NCBI RefSeq assembly: GCF_002933855.1
Contig: NZ_BFAQ01000050.1
Span: 28,647-92,646 of the forward strand
DNA: 64,000 nucleotides
Direction of reading: 5' to 3'
Origin: Vibrio penaeicida
GTDB taxonomy: Bacteria; Pseudomonadota; Gammaproteobacteria; Enterobacterales; Vibrionaceae
Shown here piece by piece: positions 52,750 through 61,392 of the stretch (positions within the stretch are counted from its first letter, which is position 1; every line of letters begins with the position of its first letter). The notes under the pieces are model-generated. The model searched no databases, was not told where the DNA came from, and saw only the letters and a list, made by a program, of their open reading frames with translations. Position numbers and translations under genes: made by a program.

Positions 52750-53301
52750 TTAAGTGCTTTCAAACTCGGTTTGCCTGACTCTTGCCGCCAGCTGACGGTA
52801 TTGATCGGCTATTGTGTTGCCGAATACTGGGTCTTCATCATCATGAAGCCATTGGCTTTCGACCGCCCGCCAATCTGCCGCAGTAAAAACTTTCGCTATT
52901 TTCGGAAGAACCTCTCTCTCTTCCATTTCCAAATGCCCCTTCTGCCGCGAAATGAACTCTTCAAGCTGCAATGCAAACATATCCGATGGGATAACTGCAT
53001 CGTGCAGTATCATTTCTACCGTATTTTGAAACGCTTCAGTCACTTTAGATAAAGCTACGTGCTCCTTCTCAAGATCATCAATTTTTTGCTGATTTCCGTA
53101 GTGGTTGGCAAAATGAAGGTAAAGAATGTCTTCTTTTGGATGGTGCGTTTTCTGAGAGTGGATAGCTAAATAATCAATGATCTCTTTAACTAAGCTGTAG
53201 TTAATGGTTTTTTCGTTTCTTAGCTGCTCTAGCTTGGAACTTAAAATCGCCAACAAACGAACCATATAACCATGTTCTCGCCTTATTTTTTCTATAATCA
53301 T
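52750..53301 (-). CDS. Hemerythrin-domain protein
   Basis: 183 residues, all-helical. The HHE-type di-iron ligands appear to be His10 (RREHGYM), the His/Glu cluster in HSQKTHHPKEDILY near residues 48-58, His near 81 (EKEHVAL), and His/Glu in KGHLEMEERE near 122. Such proteins bind O2, NO or iron, or help repair Fe-S centres. It is a lone gene with AGGA before the ATG. Specific function is unknown. Confidence 0.85.
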   Translation of the reverse strand: MIIEKIRREHGYMVRLLAILSSKLEQLRNEKTINYSLVKEIIDYLAIHSQKTHHPKEDILYLHFANHYGNQQKIDDLEKEHVALSKVTEAFQNTVEMILHDAVIPSDMFALQLEEFISRQKGHLEMEEREVLPKIAKVFTAADWRAVESQWLHDDEDPVFGNTIADQYRQLAARVRQTEFEST

Positions 53302-53376
53302 GGCTTCATTCCTCTTTTTATCCTCAGTTCGAGTTTAAGAATGAGAAAAGAAGCCTTCCTTGATATCGATTAAAAA

Positions 53377-54054
53377 TTAATCAATTTCAGGTTGCCAATT
53401 TATAGGAGTGTGACCTTGCTTCTGCAAAATTTGATTGGTTTGTGAAAAGTGACCGCACCCAAAAAAACCTCGATGAGCAGAAAGCGGAGACGGATGAGGT
53501 GCCGTAAGTACATGATGTTTATTTCTATCAATCATGCGTCCTTTCTTCTGAGCATGCGCACCCCAAAGTAAAAACACCACGCCTTCTCTATGCTGATTAA
53601 CAGCTTCTATTACCTTGTCTGTAAAGGTTTCCCAACCTGTTTTTGCATGGGAATGCGCTTGCCCTTGTTCGACCGTTAACACGGTATTGAGCATCAACAC
53701 ACCTTGCTGTGCCCAACTTTTCAGATACCCGTGGTCAGGAATGGTGAAATTAGGAATGTCTTGCGCCAATTCTTTATACATATTAACGAGAGAAGGTGGC
53801 GATTTAATGCCTGGTAAAACCGAGAAACACAAACCATGAGCCTGATTGGGTCCGTGATAAGGATCTTGGCCAAGCAAAACCACTCTCACATCATGAAACT
53901 CAGTGAACCTAAACGCATTAAAAACATCGCTTTCCGGTGGGTAAATGACTTTTCCATTAGCACGTTCTTGCCGAACAAACTCCATTGTCTCTGAAAAATA
54001 GGCGTTTTTCTTCTCTTCACCAATAACGTCGTGCCAAGTTAGCGACTCGCTCAT
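53377..54054 (-). CDS. ung: Uracil-DNA glycosylase
   Basis: 225 residues, family 1 UDG. The water-activating motif GQDPYHG holds Asp64. The leucine-loop motif HPSPLSAHRGFFGC holds the catalytic His near 187. LLWGAHAQKKG is also conserved. It removes uracil from DNA in base excision repair. nfo, the gene for the AP endonuclease that acts next in the pathway, lies 440 bp away on the same strand. Confidence 0.97.
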   Translation of the reverse strand: MSESLTWHDVIGEEKKNAYFSETMEFVRQERANGKVIYPPESDVFNAFRFTEFHDVRVVLLGQDPYHGPNQAHGLCFSVLPGIKSPPSLVNMYKELAQDIPNFTIPDHGYLKSWAQQGVLMLNTVLTVEQGQAHSHAKTGWETFTDKVIEAVNQHREGVVFLLWGAHAQKKGRMIDRNKHHVLTAPHPSPLSAHRGFFGCGHFSQTNQILQKQGHTPINWQPEID

Positions 54055-54218
54055 AATACCCTCACATTCATTCCAATAGAGATTCCCAAACTAGGGGGAT
54101 TGATCTTAAGAAAGGATACCGAGTTCGTTTTTGGGTAGCTAGGGTCTAAGGCAAATCAAAGTGTTTTTTCGAAAATATGTGGCGCAGGAGAGATAACGAG
54201 CAGTTAGCTGAAAAAAAA

Positions 54219-54248
54219 GAACCCAAGCCTTGGTTTAGCTTGGGTTCT
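54219..54248 (-). terminator. Terminator after the 43-codon gene
   Basis: The minus strand reads AGAACCCAAGC, a loop, GCTTGGGTTCT and eight T. It lies 38 bp past the small gene's stop, which supports a real minus-strand transcript there. Confidence 0.9.
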
Positions 54249-54285
54249 AGATCACTCCAAACACACTGGTTGGGAGCGTATTACC

Positions 54286-54417
54286 TTATCGTTTGGCGGG
54301 TCTGCTTTGCTGTGGCGTTCTCCAATGCCCAGTACCTCTATGGTATCGGTTAGGCAAAGGTAATGGCTTTGGTGCAGAGCTGTTTGTCGTAAAACCGACA
54401 GGTGCTTGACTATTCAT
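54286..54417 (-). CDS. 43-residue basic, proline-rich small protein gene
   Basis: ATG at 54417 is preceded by GAGGAG with a spacer of about six bases, and the frame runs 43 codons to TAA at 54286. The product begins MNSQAPVGFTTNSS, contains KPLPLPNRYHRGTGHW and ends SRPAKR. It has no membrane helix and no cysteine. It lies 77 bp after the nfo stop on the same strand and is followed by a strong terminator, so an nfo-linked transcript is plausible. I do not recognise a family. Confidence 0.6.
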   Translation of the reverse strand: MNSQAPVGFTTNSSAPKPLPLPNRYHRGTGHWRTPQQSRPAKR

Positions 54418-54494
54418 AAGTCACTCCTCACATAAGAGTACAAAGTCTGTTTTCTCATCTCAGTATTTCTTATGAAAGATCAGTGCCAACTTAT

Positions 54495-55352
54495 CTAATT
54501 TTCCTGTGAGTTTTGGTAGTACATGCGGAGTGCTTGTATCTCATCTTTCCATATCTCTGGCTCTATTGTTTCTAGAATCAATGGGATACCATCAAATCGC
54601 GCATCTTGTGCGATGTATTGAAAACAATCCCAGCCAATTTCTCCCTTACCCAATGAGTGGTGTCTATCGACACGGCTAGCAAATTCCACCTTGGAATCAT
54701 TAAGATGCATCGCACGCAAATAGTGCATTCCGACAATATTTTCAAATGCACTAAAAGTCTGCTCACAGGCTTCAAACGTTCTAAGGTCATAACCTGCTGT
54801 AAAAGCGTGGCAAGTATCGATACATACGCCGACACGAGATTTATCTTCGACTTGGCTAATGATCTCGGCAAGATGTTCAAATCGCCATCCTAGGTTTGTT
54901 CCTTGCCCTGCCGTGTTCTCTATCACCGCAATAACATTGGGAACGGCCTGATGGGCGATATTGATCGATTCTGCTATTCGAGATAAACACTCCTGCTCGG
55001 ATATCTTCTTTAGGTGGCTACCCGGATGAAAATTCAACAACTTCAATCCCAGCTGTTCGCAACGTACCATTTCATCAATAAAGGCCGCCCTAGATTTCTC
55101 TAGCTTCTCTTGTTCGGGTGCTCCAAGATTAATCAGGTACGAATCGTGAGGAAGAATGGTGTCAGCACTAAACCCATTTACTTCACACTGTTTTTTAAAG
55201 GCAGTAATTGTGTCTTCTTCCAAAGGCTTTGCTACCCATTGCCTTTGGTTTTTTGTAAAAAGAGCAAAAGCATTTGCTCCGATCTCTTTCGCTCTCTGAG
55301 GGGCTTTATCAACCCCACCAGCCGCAGAAACATGCGCACCAATGTATTTCAT
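54495..55352 (-). CDS. nfo: Endonuclease IV (AP endonuclease)
   Basis: 285 residues when started at the ATG at 55352 (MKYIGAHVSAAGGV), the E. coli length; an upstream in-frame start at 55418 adds 22 unrelated residues. It is a TIM barrel with three Zn. The signatures LLNFHPGSHL, VIENTAGQGTNLG, CIDTCHAFTAGYD and HLNDSKVEFASRVDRHHSLGKG hold the metal ligands. It cuts at abasic sites in base excision repair. GAGAG precedes the ATG. Confidence 0.97.
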   Translation of the reverse strand: MKYIGAHVSAAGGVDKAPQRAKEIGANAFALFTKNQRQWVAKPLEEDTITAFKKQCEVNGFSADTILPHDSYLINLGAPEQEKLEKSRAAFIDEMVRCEQLGLKLLNFHPGSHLKKISEQECLSRIAESINIAHQAVPNVIAVIENTAGQGTNLGWRFEHLAEIISQVEDKSRVGVCIDTCHAFTAGYDLRTFEACEQTFSAFENIVGMHYLRAMHLNDSKVEFASRVDRHHSLGKGEIGWDCFQYIAQDARFDGIPLILETIEPEIWKDEIQALRMYYQNSQEN

Positions 55353-55528
55353 ATGCTCTCTTGTAATTGTGACTGAAAGTCTTTCACCAATGCTACCCAA
55401 CCATTGACCTCGAGTCACTATCGATGAATATTACACCTTATTTTGTAGTAAAATTACAACAAATATAGATATAAAATATTTTTGATAACTTAAAATAAAC
55501 TGTAAATACTTTGTTTTATAAAGATTAA

Positions 55529-55542
55529 TTGATTTAACTCAA
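55529..55542 (+). promoter_or_regulatory. Upstream FNR-like site of grcA
   Basis: TTGATTTAACTCAA differs at one position from TTGAT-N4-ATCAA. Its centre is exactly 53 bp upstream of the second site, the spacing of the two FNR sites of E. coli yfiD. Confidence 0.7.
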
Positions 55543-55581
55543 TAAATTTACTGGTCGATTTTCAATAAATTCTGTTGTTTT

Positions 55582-55595
55582 TTGACATAAATCAA
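55582..55595 (+). promoter_or_regulatory. Proximal FNR-like site of grcA
   Basis: TTGACATAAATCAA differs at one position from the FNR consensus. With the -10 TATAAT at 55620-55625 it is centred about 41-43 bp before the expected transcript start, an activating class II position. Confidence 0.8.
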
Positions 55596-55619
55596 TATTA
55601 TTTCAAAGGTTATTGGTTA

Positions 55620-55625
55620 TATAAT
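55620..55625 (+). promoter_or_regulatory. grcA -10 box
   Basis: Consensus TATAAT, 70 bp before the grcA start codon. No -35 box is needed with an FNR site in that position. Confidence 0.7.
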
Positions 55626-55694
55626 AGCTAGCTCGACAAAAAATCGAAATTTACATCAAAATTCATCACCACGTACGTGGACTAGGAGACAGGA

Positions 55695-56072
55695 ATGATC
55701 CAAGGTATTCAAATTACTAAAGCGGCAAACGACGATCTACTTAACTCAATCTGGCTATTGGATAACGATAAAAATGAAGCGCGTTGTGTAGCAGCTAACG
55801 CAGGCTACGAAGCTGATCAAGTTATTCCTGCATCTGACCTAGGTGAATTCGAAAGCCGTGAAGTGGCGATTGAAACCGCACCACGTATCGAAGGTGGTCA
55901 ACACCTAAACGTGAACGTTCTTAAGCGTGAAACGTTAGAAGATGCGGTAAACAACCCAGAGAACTACCCTCAGCTAACGATTCGTGTTTCTGGCTATGCG
56001 GTACGTTTTAACTCTCTAACTCAAGAGCAGCAACGTGACGTTATTGCTCGTACGTTTACAGAGTCTCTATAA
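55695..56072 (+). CDS. grcA: Autonomous glycyl radical cofactor GrcA
   Basis: 125 residues, the YfiD family. The C-terminal glycyl-radical motif is RVSGYAVRF with Gly100. It replaces the damaged C-terminus of oxygen-broken pyruvate formate-lyase during microaerobic or acid stress. The N-terminal half (MIQGIQITKAANDDLL) matches YfiD. AGGAGA precedes the ATG. Two FNR-like sites and a consensus -10 lie upstream. The 342-bp gap to nfo contains no other gene. A strong terminator follows. Confidence 0.96.
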   Translation: MIQGIQITKAANDDLLNSIWLLDNDKNEARCVAANAGYEADQVIPASDLGEFESREVAIETAPRIEGGQHLNVNVLKRETLEDAVNNPENYPQLTIRVSGYAVRFNSLTQEQQRDVIARTFTESL

Positions 56073-56111
56073 GACAAGCTGCTTGAATAACCTTTCGGAG
56101 TTTATCAGATA

Positions 56112-56146
56112 CAAAAACAGCGCTCATTGAGCGCTGTTTTTTTATA
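56112..56146. terminator. Bidirectional terminator, grcA / thr operon
   Basis: AAAAACAGCGCTC, an ATT loop and GAGCGCTGTTTTTTT. It also lies about 30 bp past the thrC stop on the other strand. Confidence 0.93.
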
Positions 56147-56176
56147 GGTTACAAGCTATGGGAATTTCGCTGCTTG

Positions 56177-57460
56177 TTATTTTTGAACTCGGCGAAGTAC
56201 TTCTTTTAATGCGTCAAAATCGTTATCCAACTCTTCCGACAACAACTCCATCGCAGCGTGCTTCGCAAGTGGCGCTGGGACATCGATATCCGCACCTAGA
56301 ACGTCATCGACCACTTCTTTGAATTTAGCTGGGTGGGCAGTACACAAGAAGAGCCCTGTCTCGCCTTCTTGAAGTTGCTCATCTAGAACACGATACGCTA
56401 TCGCGCCGTGTGGCTCGCATAAGTAGCCCTTATCATTCAGCTCTCGAACTGAATCAGCACTTTGCTCGTCTGTCACCGCACCTTTGCCCAACGTATCCAA
56501 GCCCCAACCTTGTAACTGGCAAAGCTCTTCAATACGTGGCCAGTTGTTTGGCTGGCTGACATCCATGGCATTTGATGTGGTTGCGACCGTTGGTTTTGGA
56601 TCCCACTTCCCTGTATCTAGGTAGCGAGGTACCGTGTCATTTGCATTTGTTGCTGCAATGAAACGCTTGATAGGCAAACCAATTGCTTTCGCCAATAAAC
56701 CCGCTGTTAAGTTACCAAAGTTGCCACTTGGTACTGAAATAACAAGGTTCTCACGCTCTGCTTTGCTCATTTGAGCTGCCGCTTCAAAGTAATAACAGAT
56801 CTGAGCCATCAAACGGCTGATGTTAATGGAGTTTGCAGAGTTTAAACCAATCTCTTCGCGTAACGCAGAATCATCAAATGCGTTTTTCACCAGTGACTGA
56901 CACGCGTCAAAATCGGCGTTGATCGCCACTGTGTGGATATTTTTACCCAATGTACAGAACAGCTTTTCTTGCATAGGGCTGATCTTGCCTTTCGGGTAAA
57001 GAATCACAACATTGATGTTTTCCATGCCATAGAAAGCATGCGCTACAGCGGCACCTGTATCACCAGATGTCGCGGTAAGAATGGTAATCTTGCCACCATC
57101 AGACACAGCTGCCAGTGATTGCGCCATAAAGCGCCCACCGAAATCTTTAAATGCCAGAGTCGGTCCGTGGAAAAGCTCCAGCGCATAAACGCCATCTTTT
57201 ACTTGCTTGATTGGCGCAGGGAATTGGAACGCAGCATCAACCAGCTGGTTTACTTGCTCCGCTGATAATTCTTCACCAATAAAAGCAGAAAGGATTTTGC
57301 TACTGCGAGTAACGAAATCTTCGTCTAGCAGCGTATCGATATCTTCAAACTTGGGCAGTTCTGAAGGAAAAAATAAGCCTTGGTTACGGCCTAACCCTTG
57401 GCGCACGGCTTGGCCAAAGGATACTTGTTCGTCATTTTCTTTGATGTTGTAAAGCTTCAT
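56177..57460 (-). CDS. thrC: Threonine synthase
   Basis: 427 residues, PLP enzyme converting O-phosphohomoserine to threonine. The PLP lysine lies in GPTLAFKDFGGRF near residue 108. TATSGDTGAAVAHAF and SVPSGNFGNLTAGL bind the cofactor phosphate. Its ATG overlaps the thrB stop as ATGA, giving translational coupling. It is the last gene of thrLABC. Confidence 0.97.
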   Translation of the reverse strand: MKLYNIKENDEQVSFGQAVRQGLGRNQGLFFPSELPKFEDIDTLLDEDFVTRSSKILSAFIGEELSAEQVNQLVDAAFQFPAPIKQVKDGVYALELFHGPTLAFKDFGGRFMAQSLAAVSDGGKITILTATSGDTGAAVAHAFYGMENINVVILYPKGKISPMQEKLFCTLGKNIHTVAINADFDACQSLVKNAFDDSALREEIGLNSANSINISRLMAQICYYFEAAAQMSKAERENLVISVPSGNFGNLTAGLLAKAIGLPIKRFIAATNANDTVPRYLDTGKWDPKPTVATTSNAMDVSQPNNWPRIEELCQLQGWGLDTLGKGAVTDEQSADSVRELNDKGYLCEPHGAIAYRVLDEQLQEGETGLFLCTAHPAKFKEVVDDVLGADIDVPAPLAKHAAMELLSEELDNDFDALKEVLRRVQK

Positions 57461-58413
57461 AGCTCACTTCCTGTTACGGTTGATCCCTGCTTGTCTAAAC
57501 GGCAAACATGAACAAACCCTTCCTCATTTTGTACGTAATTCTGTTCTAACCAACGCGCTACGCGCTCGGCGACATCTTTTTCTTTGCAAATACTGAACAG
57601 CGTCGGACCGCTACCAGAAATACCAGTAGCTAGGGCACCCGCGGTTGCAGCGTATTTGCGAGCATCGGCGAAGCCAGGTAGCAGTCTCTCACGATATGGT
57701 TCTGCGATCACGTCTTTGATCATCTTAGCTGCCAGCTCTGGTTGACCTGAGTGGCATGCATGAATAAAGCCCCCAAGGTGGCGACCGTGCGCAATGATGT
57801 CCTGACGTCGATATTGAGAGGGCAGAATCTCACGCGCTTCAGCCGTGGAAACTTTAATTCCAGGGTAAGCCATAACCCAATACCATTCATCAAAGCATGG
57901 CACTTCTTGTGAAATGATCCCCAGCTCTTCTAGCATCAGTTGCAGACCGCCAAGATAACAAGGTGCGACATTGTCATAATGAATGCCACCAGAAATTTGA
58001 CCTTCCATTTCTCCCATCAACGCCAGAAGTTCCATTTTGTTGAGTGGGTTTTGGTGAAATTGATTTAATGCATCCAGCGCCGCGACAATAGAACAGGCAC
58101 TGGAGCCAAGTCCCGACCCTATTGGCATGTTCTTTTCTAGCACCATGTGTATCGGTTTTAGCGGTACACTTTTCTTATCAAGCTCGCGTGCAAACACACG
58201 CCAGCAATCGTAAACAATATTTTCTTTTGGGTTGGTTGGTAGTTTGCTGACAAAATCGCCCGCAGTATCAAGGGTAAACGACTCAGCGCCTTCTTTTACC
58301 AATACTCGGTCACCTAAAAGCGTGCCATCAACTGGAGAAACCGCAGCACCAAGCACATCAAAGCCAACACTCACATTGCCTATAGAGGCAGGAGCATAAA
58401 CCACTACACTCAT
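57457..58413 (-). CDS. thrB: Homoserine kinase
   Basis: 318 residues, GHMP kinase family. The ATP-binding motif is PIGSGLGSSACSIVAALDAL near residue 92, and the C-terminal glycine motif is TGISGSGPTLFSI. It phosphorylates homoserine for ThrC. It is separated from thrA by 2 bp and overlaps thrC by 4 bp. Confidence 0.97.
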   Translation of the reverse strand: MSVVVYAPASIGNVSVGFDVLGAAVSPVDGTLLGDRVLVKEGAESFTLDTAGDFVSKLPTNPKENIVYDCWRVFARELDKKSVPLKPIHMVLEKNMPIGSGLGSSACSIVAALDALNQFHQNPLNKMELLALMGEMEGQISGGIHYDNVAPCYLGGLQLMLEELGIISQEVPCFDEWYWVMAYPGIKVSTAEAREILPSQYRRQDIIAHGRHLGGFIHACHSGQPELAAKMIKDVIAEPYRERLLPGFADARKYAATAGALATGISGSGPTLFSICKEKDVAERVARWLEQNYVQNEEGFVHVCRLDKQGSTVTGSEL

Positions 58414-58415
58414 TC

Positions 58416-60875
58416 TTATACTCCTAATTTCCAGCCTAACGTACGCATCACGTCGGCAAACACACCTGCCGCCGTCACTTCTGTACCTGCACCATACCCG
58501 CGAAGCACTAACGGAATCGGTTGATAGTAGCGGCTGTAGAATGCCAAGGCATTTTCACCGTCTTTAATCTTGAACATCGGGTCGTTTTCATCCACAGCGG
58601 CAATGCTCACTTTACAGTTTCCATCCAAGATTTTGCCGACATAACGAAGCACTTTGCCTTCTTCTGCAGCATTCTTAGAAAGTTCACTGAAGTGTGCATC
58701 GGCTTCTGGAAGCCTTGCCATAAACTCTTCCACGCTACCACTATCATCGAAACCTGGAGGTAATGCAGCTTCAACCACAACGTCATCCAATTCCAGCTCA
58801 AAACCTGCTTCACGTGCCAATATAAGAAGTTTTCGAGCCACATCCATACCCGACAAATCGTCGCGCGGATCCGGTTCGGTGAACCCATTATCTTTTGCAA
58901 TGTTCGTCGCTTGGCTCAGTGTCATGCCTTCATCCAACTTGCCAAAGATGTAAGACAGAGAACCAGAAAGAATGCCGTTAAACTTCTCTAATTCATCACC
59001 AGCAGAAATCAAGTTTTGTAGGTTTTCAATAACCGGAAGCCCAGCCCCTACCGTTGTTTCGTACATAAGCTTGCGGCGCGAAGAGCGAGCAACATCGCGC
59101 AATTGATGGTAGTAAGCCATACTTGCTGTGTTTGCTTTTTTGTTTGGGGTTACCACGTGGAATCCTGCTGCAAGGAAATCCGCGTATTGGTTCGCAATAT
59201 CTTCACTTGAAGTGCAATCAACCAATACTGGGTTGATGATGTGATTACGCTGAACCAACGCAATTAGGCGAGCAAGGCTCAATTCTTCTGTGGCGTGTGT
59301 CATACGATCACGCCAGTGATCCAGAGGTAAACCTTTGCTGTCTAGAAGTAAGCCCTTGCTATTTGCTAATCCGCAAACTCGAATAACGATGCCTTTGTCT
59401 GCCAGTTTGGCTTGTTGGCGCTCTATTTGATCGACCAGCTCGCCACCTACACCGCCAACACCAACCACAAATACATCGAGGAAGTGTTTCGAATTAAACA
59501 GGTTTTCATGACACGCTTTTATGGCTTCAGATACTTTATCTTCAGGAATCACAGCGGAAATCGCGCGTTCAGAAGACCCCTGAGCAATCGCAACAACATT
59601 CACATTTACTTCTGTTAAAGATGCAAAGAAACGAGATGCAACACCGCGAGAAGTGCGCATGCCATCCCCCACAAGCGTTACGATGGCGACATCATTTATG
59701 AACTCAACAGGCTCTAACAAGCCATCTTTTAGTTCAAGTTCGAATGCGTCACTCAGTACTTGCTCTGCGTTGGCTTTATCGGCTTGTTCAATACAAAAAC
59801 TGATGCTGTATTCAGATGAAGATTGCGTAATCAAAACAATGGAAATACCAGCTGATGACATCGCACCGAAAACTCGGCTTGCCATGCCAACCATGCCCTT
59901 CATACCAGGACCAGATACGTTCACCATCGTCAGCTTACTAAGGGTCGTGATACCTTTTATTGCAAGGTTGTCTTCACCTGTGTCTTGCCCAATGAGCGTC
60001 CCCGCGCCTTGCGGGTTAAAGCTGTTTTTGATCAGACAAGGAATGTGGAATTGAGCGATAGGCGCAATAGTCTTTGGATGCAGAACGGATGCACCAAAAT
60101 ATGAAAGCTCCATCGCCTCTTGATAACTAAGGGATTTGAGTAAACGAGCATCATCAACCAAGCGAGGGTCGCAGTTGTATACCCCATCGACGTCAGTCCA
60201 AATCTCGCAACACTCAGCACGCAAGCAAACAGCTAACACAGCAGCGGAATAATCGGAACCGTTTCGTCCAAGAGTCACCAACTCGCCTTTATCATTACCA
60301 GCAGTAAAACCAGGCATGATGTAGACATGATCTATAGGGAGAGGATTGTTTCGGAAGTTCTGCGTTGACACTTCCACATCGACCATCGCTTCTAGGTGGT
60401 CACCCTTAGCGACGAGATATTCGACAGGATCGATAAGAAAAGATGGGTGCCCTTTGGCTTCCAATACCGCTTTCATTAGCTGGATTGAAATTCGCTCACC
60501 TTTACTGATGATACGAGCATTCACGTTATTCGGGCACATACCCAAAAGGTTGATGCCGTGAACAAACTGTTTCAACTGATTTAATGATGTTTTTAACTGG
60601 TTAGAAAAACCTGCACTTGCGAGATCGGGCACGTGTTTTTTAACGTCATCAAACAAAGCTTGCAGAGATGATTCCAGTTCTGCTATTTGCAAATCTGCCT
60701 CACCATTACGCAATGCCCCTTCAATAACAGACACCAATTTGTTGGTTGTCTTCCCTGGCGCTGAAAGTACTACAGCGACTTGCTCTTGCTTTGCGTTGTT
60801 TGCGATGATGTCCGCCGCTCTTAAAAAGCGATCTGCGTCTGCTAACGACGATCCACCAAATTTTAAAACTCGCAT
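58416..60875 (-). CDS. thrA: Bifunctional aspartokinase I / homoserine dehydrogenase I
   Basis: 819 residues, as in E. coli ThrA. The aspartokinase domain begins MRVLKFGGSSLAD and has the TLGRNGSDYSAA motif near 218. Two ACT domains follow (about 315-460). The homoserine dehydrogenase domain starts at VVGVGGVGGELVDQI near 470 and holds TNKKANT-like VVTPNKKANTAS, YETTVGAGLPVI and GTEVTAAGVFADV. It catalyses the first and third steps from aspartate to threonine and is inhibited by threonine in the family. The leader thrL lies upstream. Confidence 0.97.
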   Translation of the reverse strand: MRVLKFGGSSLADADRFLRAADIIANNAKQEQVAVVLSAPGKTTNKLVSVIEGALRNGEADLQIAELESSLQALFDDVKKHVPDLASAGFSNQLKTSLNQLKQFVHGINLLGMCPNNVNARIISKGERISIQLMKAVLEAKGHPSFLIDPVEYLVAKGDHLEAMVDVEVSTQNFRNNPLPIDHVYIMPGFTAGNDKGELVTLGRNGSDYSAAVLAVCLRAECCEIWTDVDGVYNCDPRLVDDARLLKSLSYQEAMELSYFGASVLHPKTIAPIAQFHIPCLIKNSFNPQGAGTLIGQDTGEDNLAIKGITTLSKLTMVNVSGPGMKGMVGMASRVFGAMSSAGISIVLITQSSSEYSISFCIEQADKANAEQVLSDAFELELKDGLLEPVEFINDVAIVTLVGDGMRTSRGVASRFFASLTEVNVNVVAIAQGSSERAISAVIPEDKVSEAIKACHENLFNSKHFLDVFVVGVGGVGGELVDQIERQQAKLADKGIVIRVCGLANSKGLLLDSKGLPLDHWRDRMTHATEELSLARLIALVQRNHIINPVLVDCTSSEDIANQYADFLAAGFHVVTPNKKANTASMAYYHQLRDVARSSRRKLMYETTVGAGLPVIENLQNLISAGDELEKFNGILSGSLSYIFGKLDEGMTLSQATNIAKDNGFTEPDPRDDLSGMDVARKLLILAREAGFELELDDVVVEAALPPGFDDSGSVEEFMARLPEADAHFSELSKNAAEEGKVLRYVGKILDGNCKVSIAAVDENDPMFKIKDGENALAFYSRYYQPIPLVLRGYGAGTEVTAAGVFADVMRTLGWKLGV

Positions 60876-60905
60876 CCCTTCCTCCGGTATATTTTAAACC
60901 TGCAT

Positions 60906-60946
60906 AAAAAAAGGCCTGTATCTCGTGGGATACAGGCCTTTTTTTG
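60906..60946 (-). terminator. thr operon attenuator
   Basis: AAGGCCTGTATC pairs with GATACAGGCCTT around a short loop, followed on the minus strand by seven T. It lies between thrL and thrA, the position of the transcription attenuator. Confidence 0.9.
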
Positions 60947-60959
60947 AAATTTCTTTCGC

Positions 60960-61013
60960 TTACCAGCCTGCCCCAACAATTCGAATGTCGGTAATAATAA
61001 TGGTGGTAGTCAT
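60960..61013 (-). CDS. thrL: thr operon leader peptide
   Basis: 17 residues, MTTTIIITDIRIVGAGW. Four Thr and five Ile codons are concentrated in the first twelve, as expected for attenuation by charged tRNA-Thr and tRNA-Ile. The stop lies 14 bp before the attenuator hairpin. No strong Shine-Dalgarno is visible. Too short for most gene finders. Confidence 0.9.
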   Translation of the reverse strand: MTTTIIITDIRIVGAGW

Positions 61014-61392
61014 TATTGAGCGGTGATTAAGCATGAATATATTTTATCTTATTGTGTACGTGTGTTTGCTTACCTTTACGTTTACCGATTTTCTGTATCA
61101 GAGTCAATGAAAAGATTATTTTTTTTGCTTTTTACTCGACTCAGTGAAAGGTGAGACTTAGAACATTGCGCGACAAAGATATTAATAATCAACTTATTAT
61201 TTGAGCCAATCATAAATCCCCGCTCAGTTATAATAAAAATTGTGCATATATAAGCGAATCATCATTCTTTGACAAAATATAGTGTTTAGGTGAGTATGAT
61301 CCCAGAGTATGATCAATCCCGAAAAAAAGATCGTTGTAGCTTTACAGATACGCTATATTCACTAAGTAGATTATTCAGCAAGGAGGCAAAAT
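61014..61392. promoter_or_regulatory. Divergent region, thr operon / outer-membrane-like gene
   Basis: 379 bp, no gene. GAGTATGATC occurs twice at 61292-61301 and 61305-61314, a 13-bp direct repeat. A -35-like TTGACA lies at 61269-61274. AAGGAGG stands right before the plus-strand start at 61393. The thr promoter should be at the left end. Confidence 0.45.
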
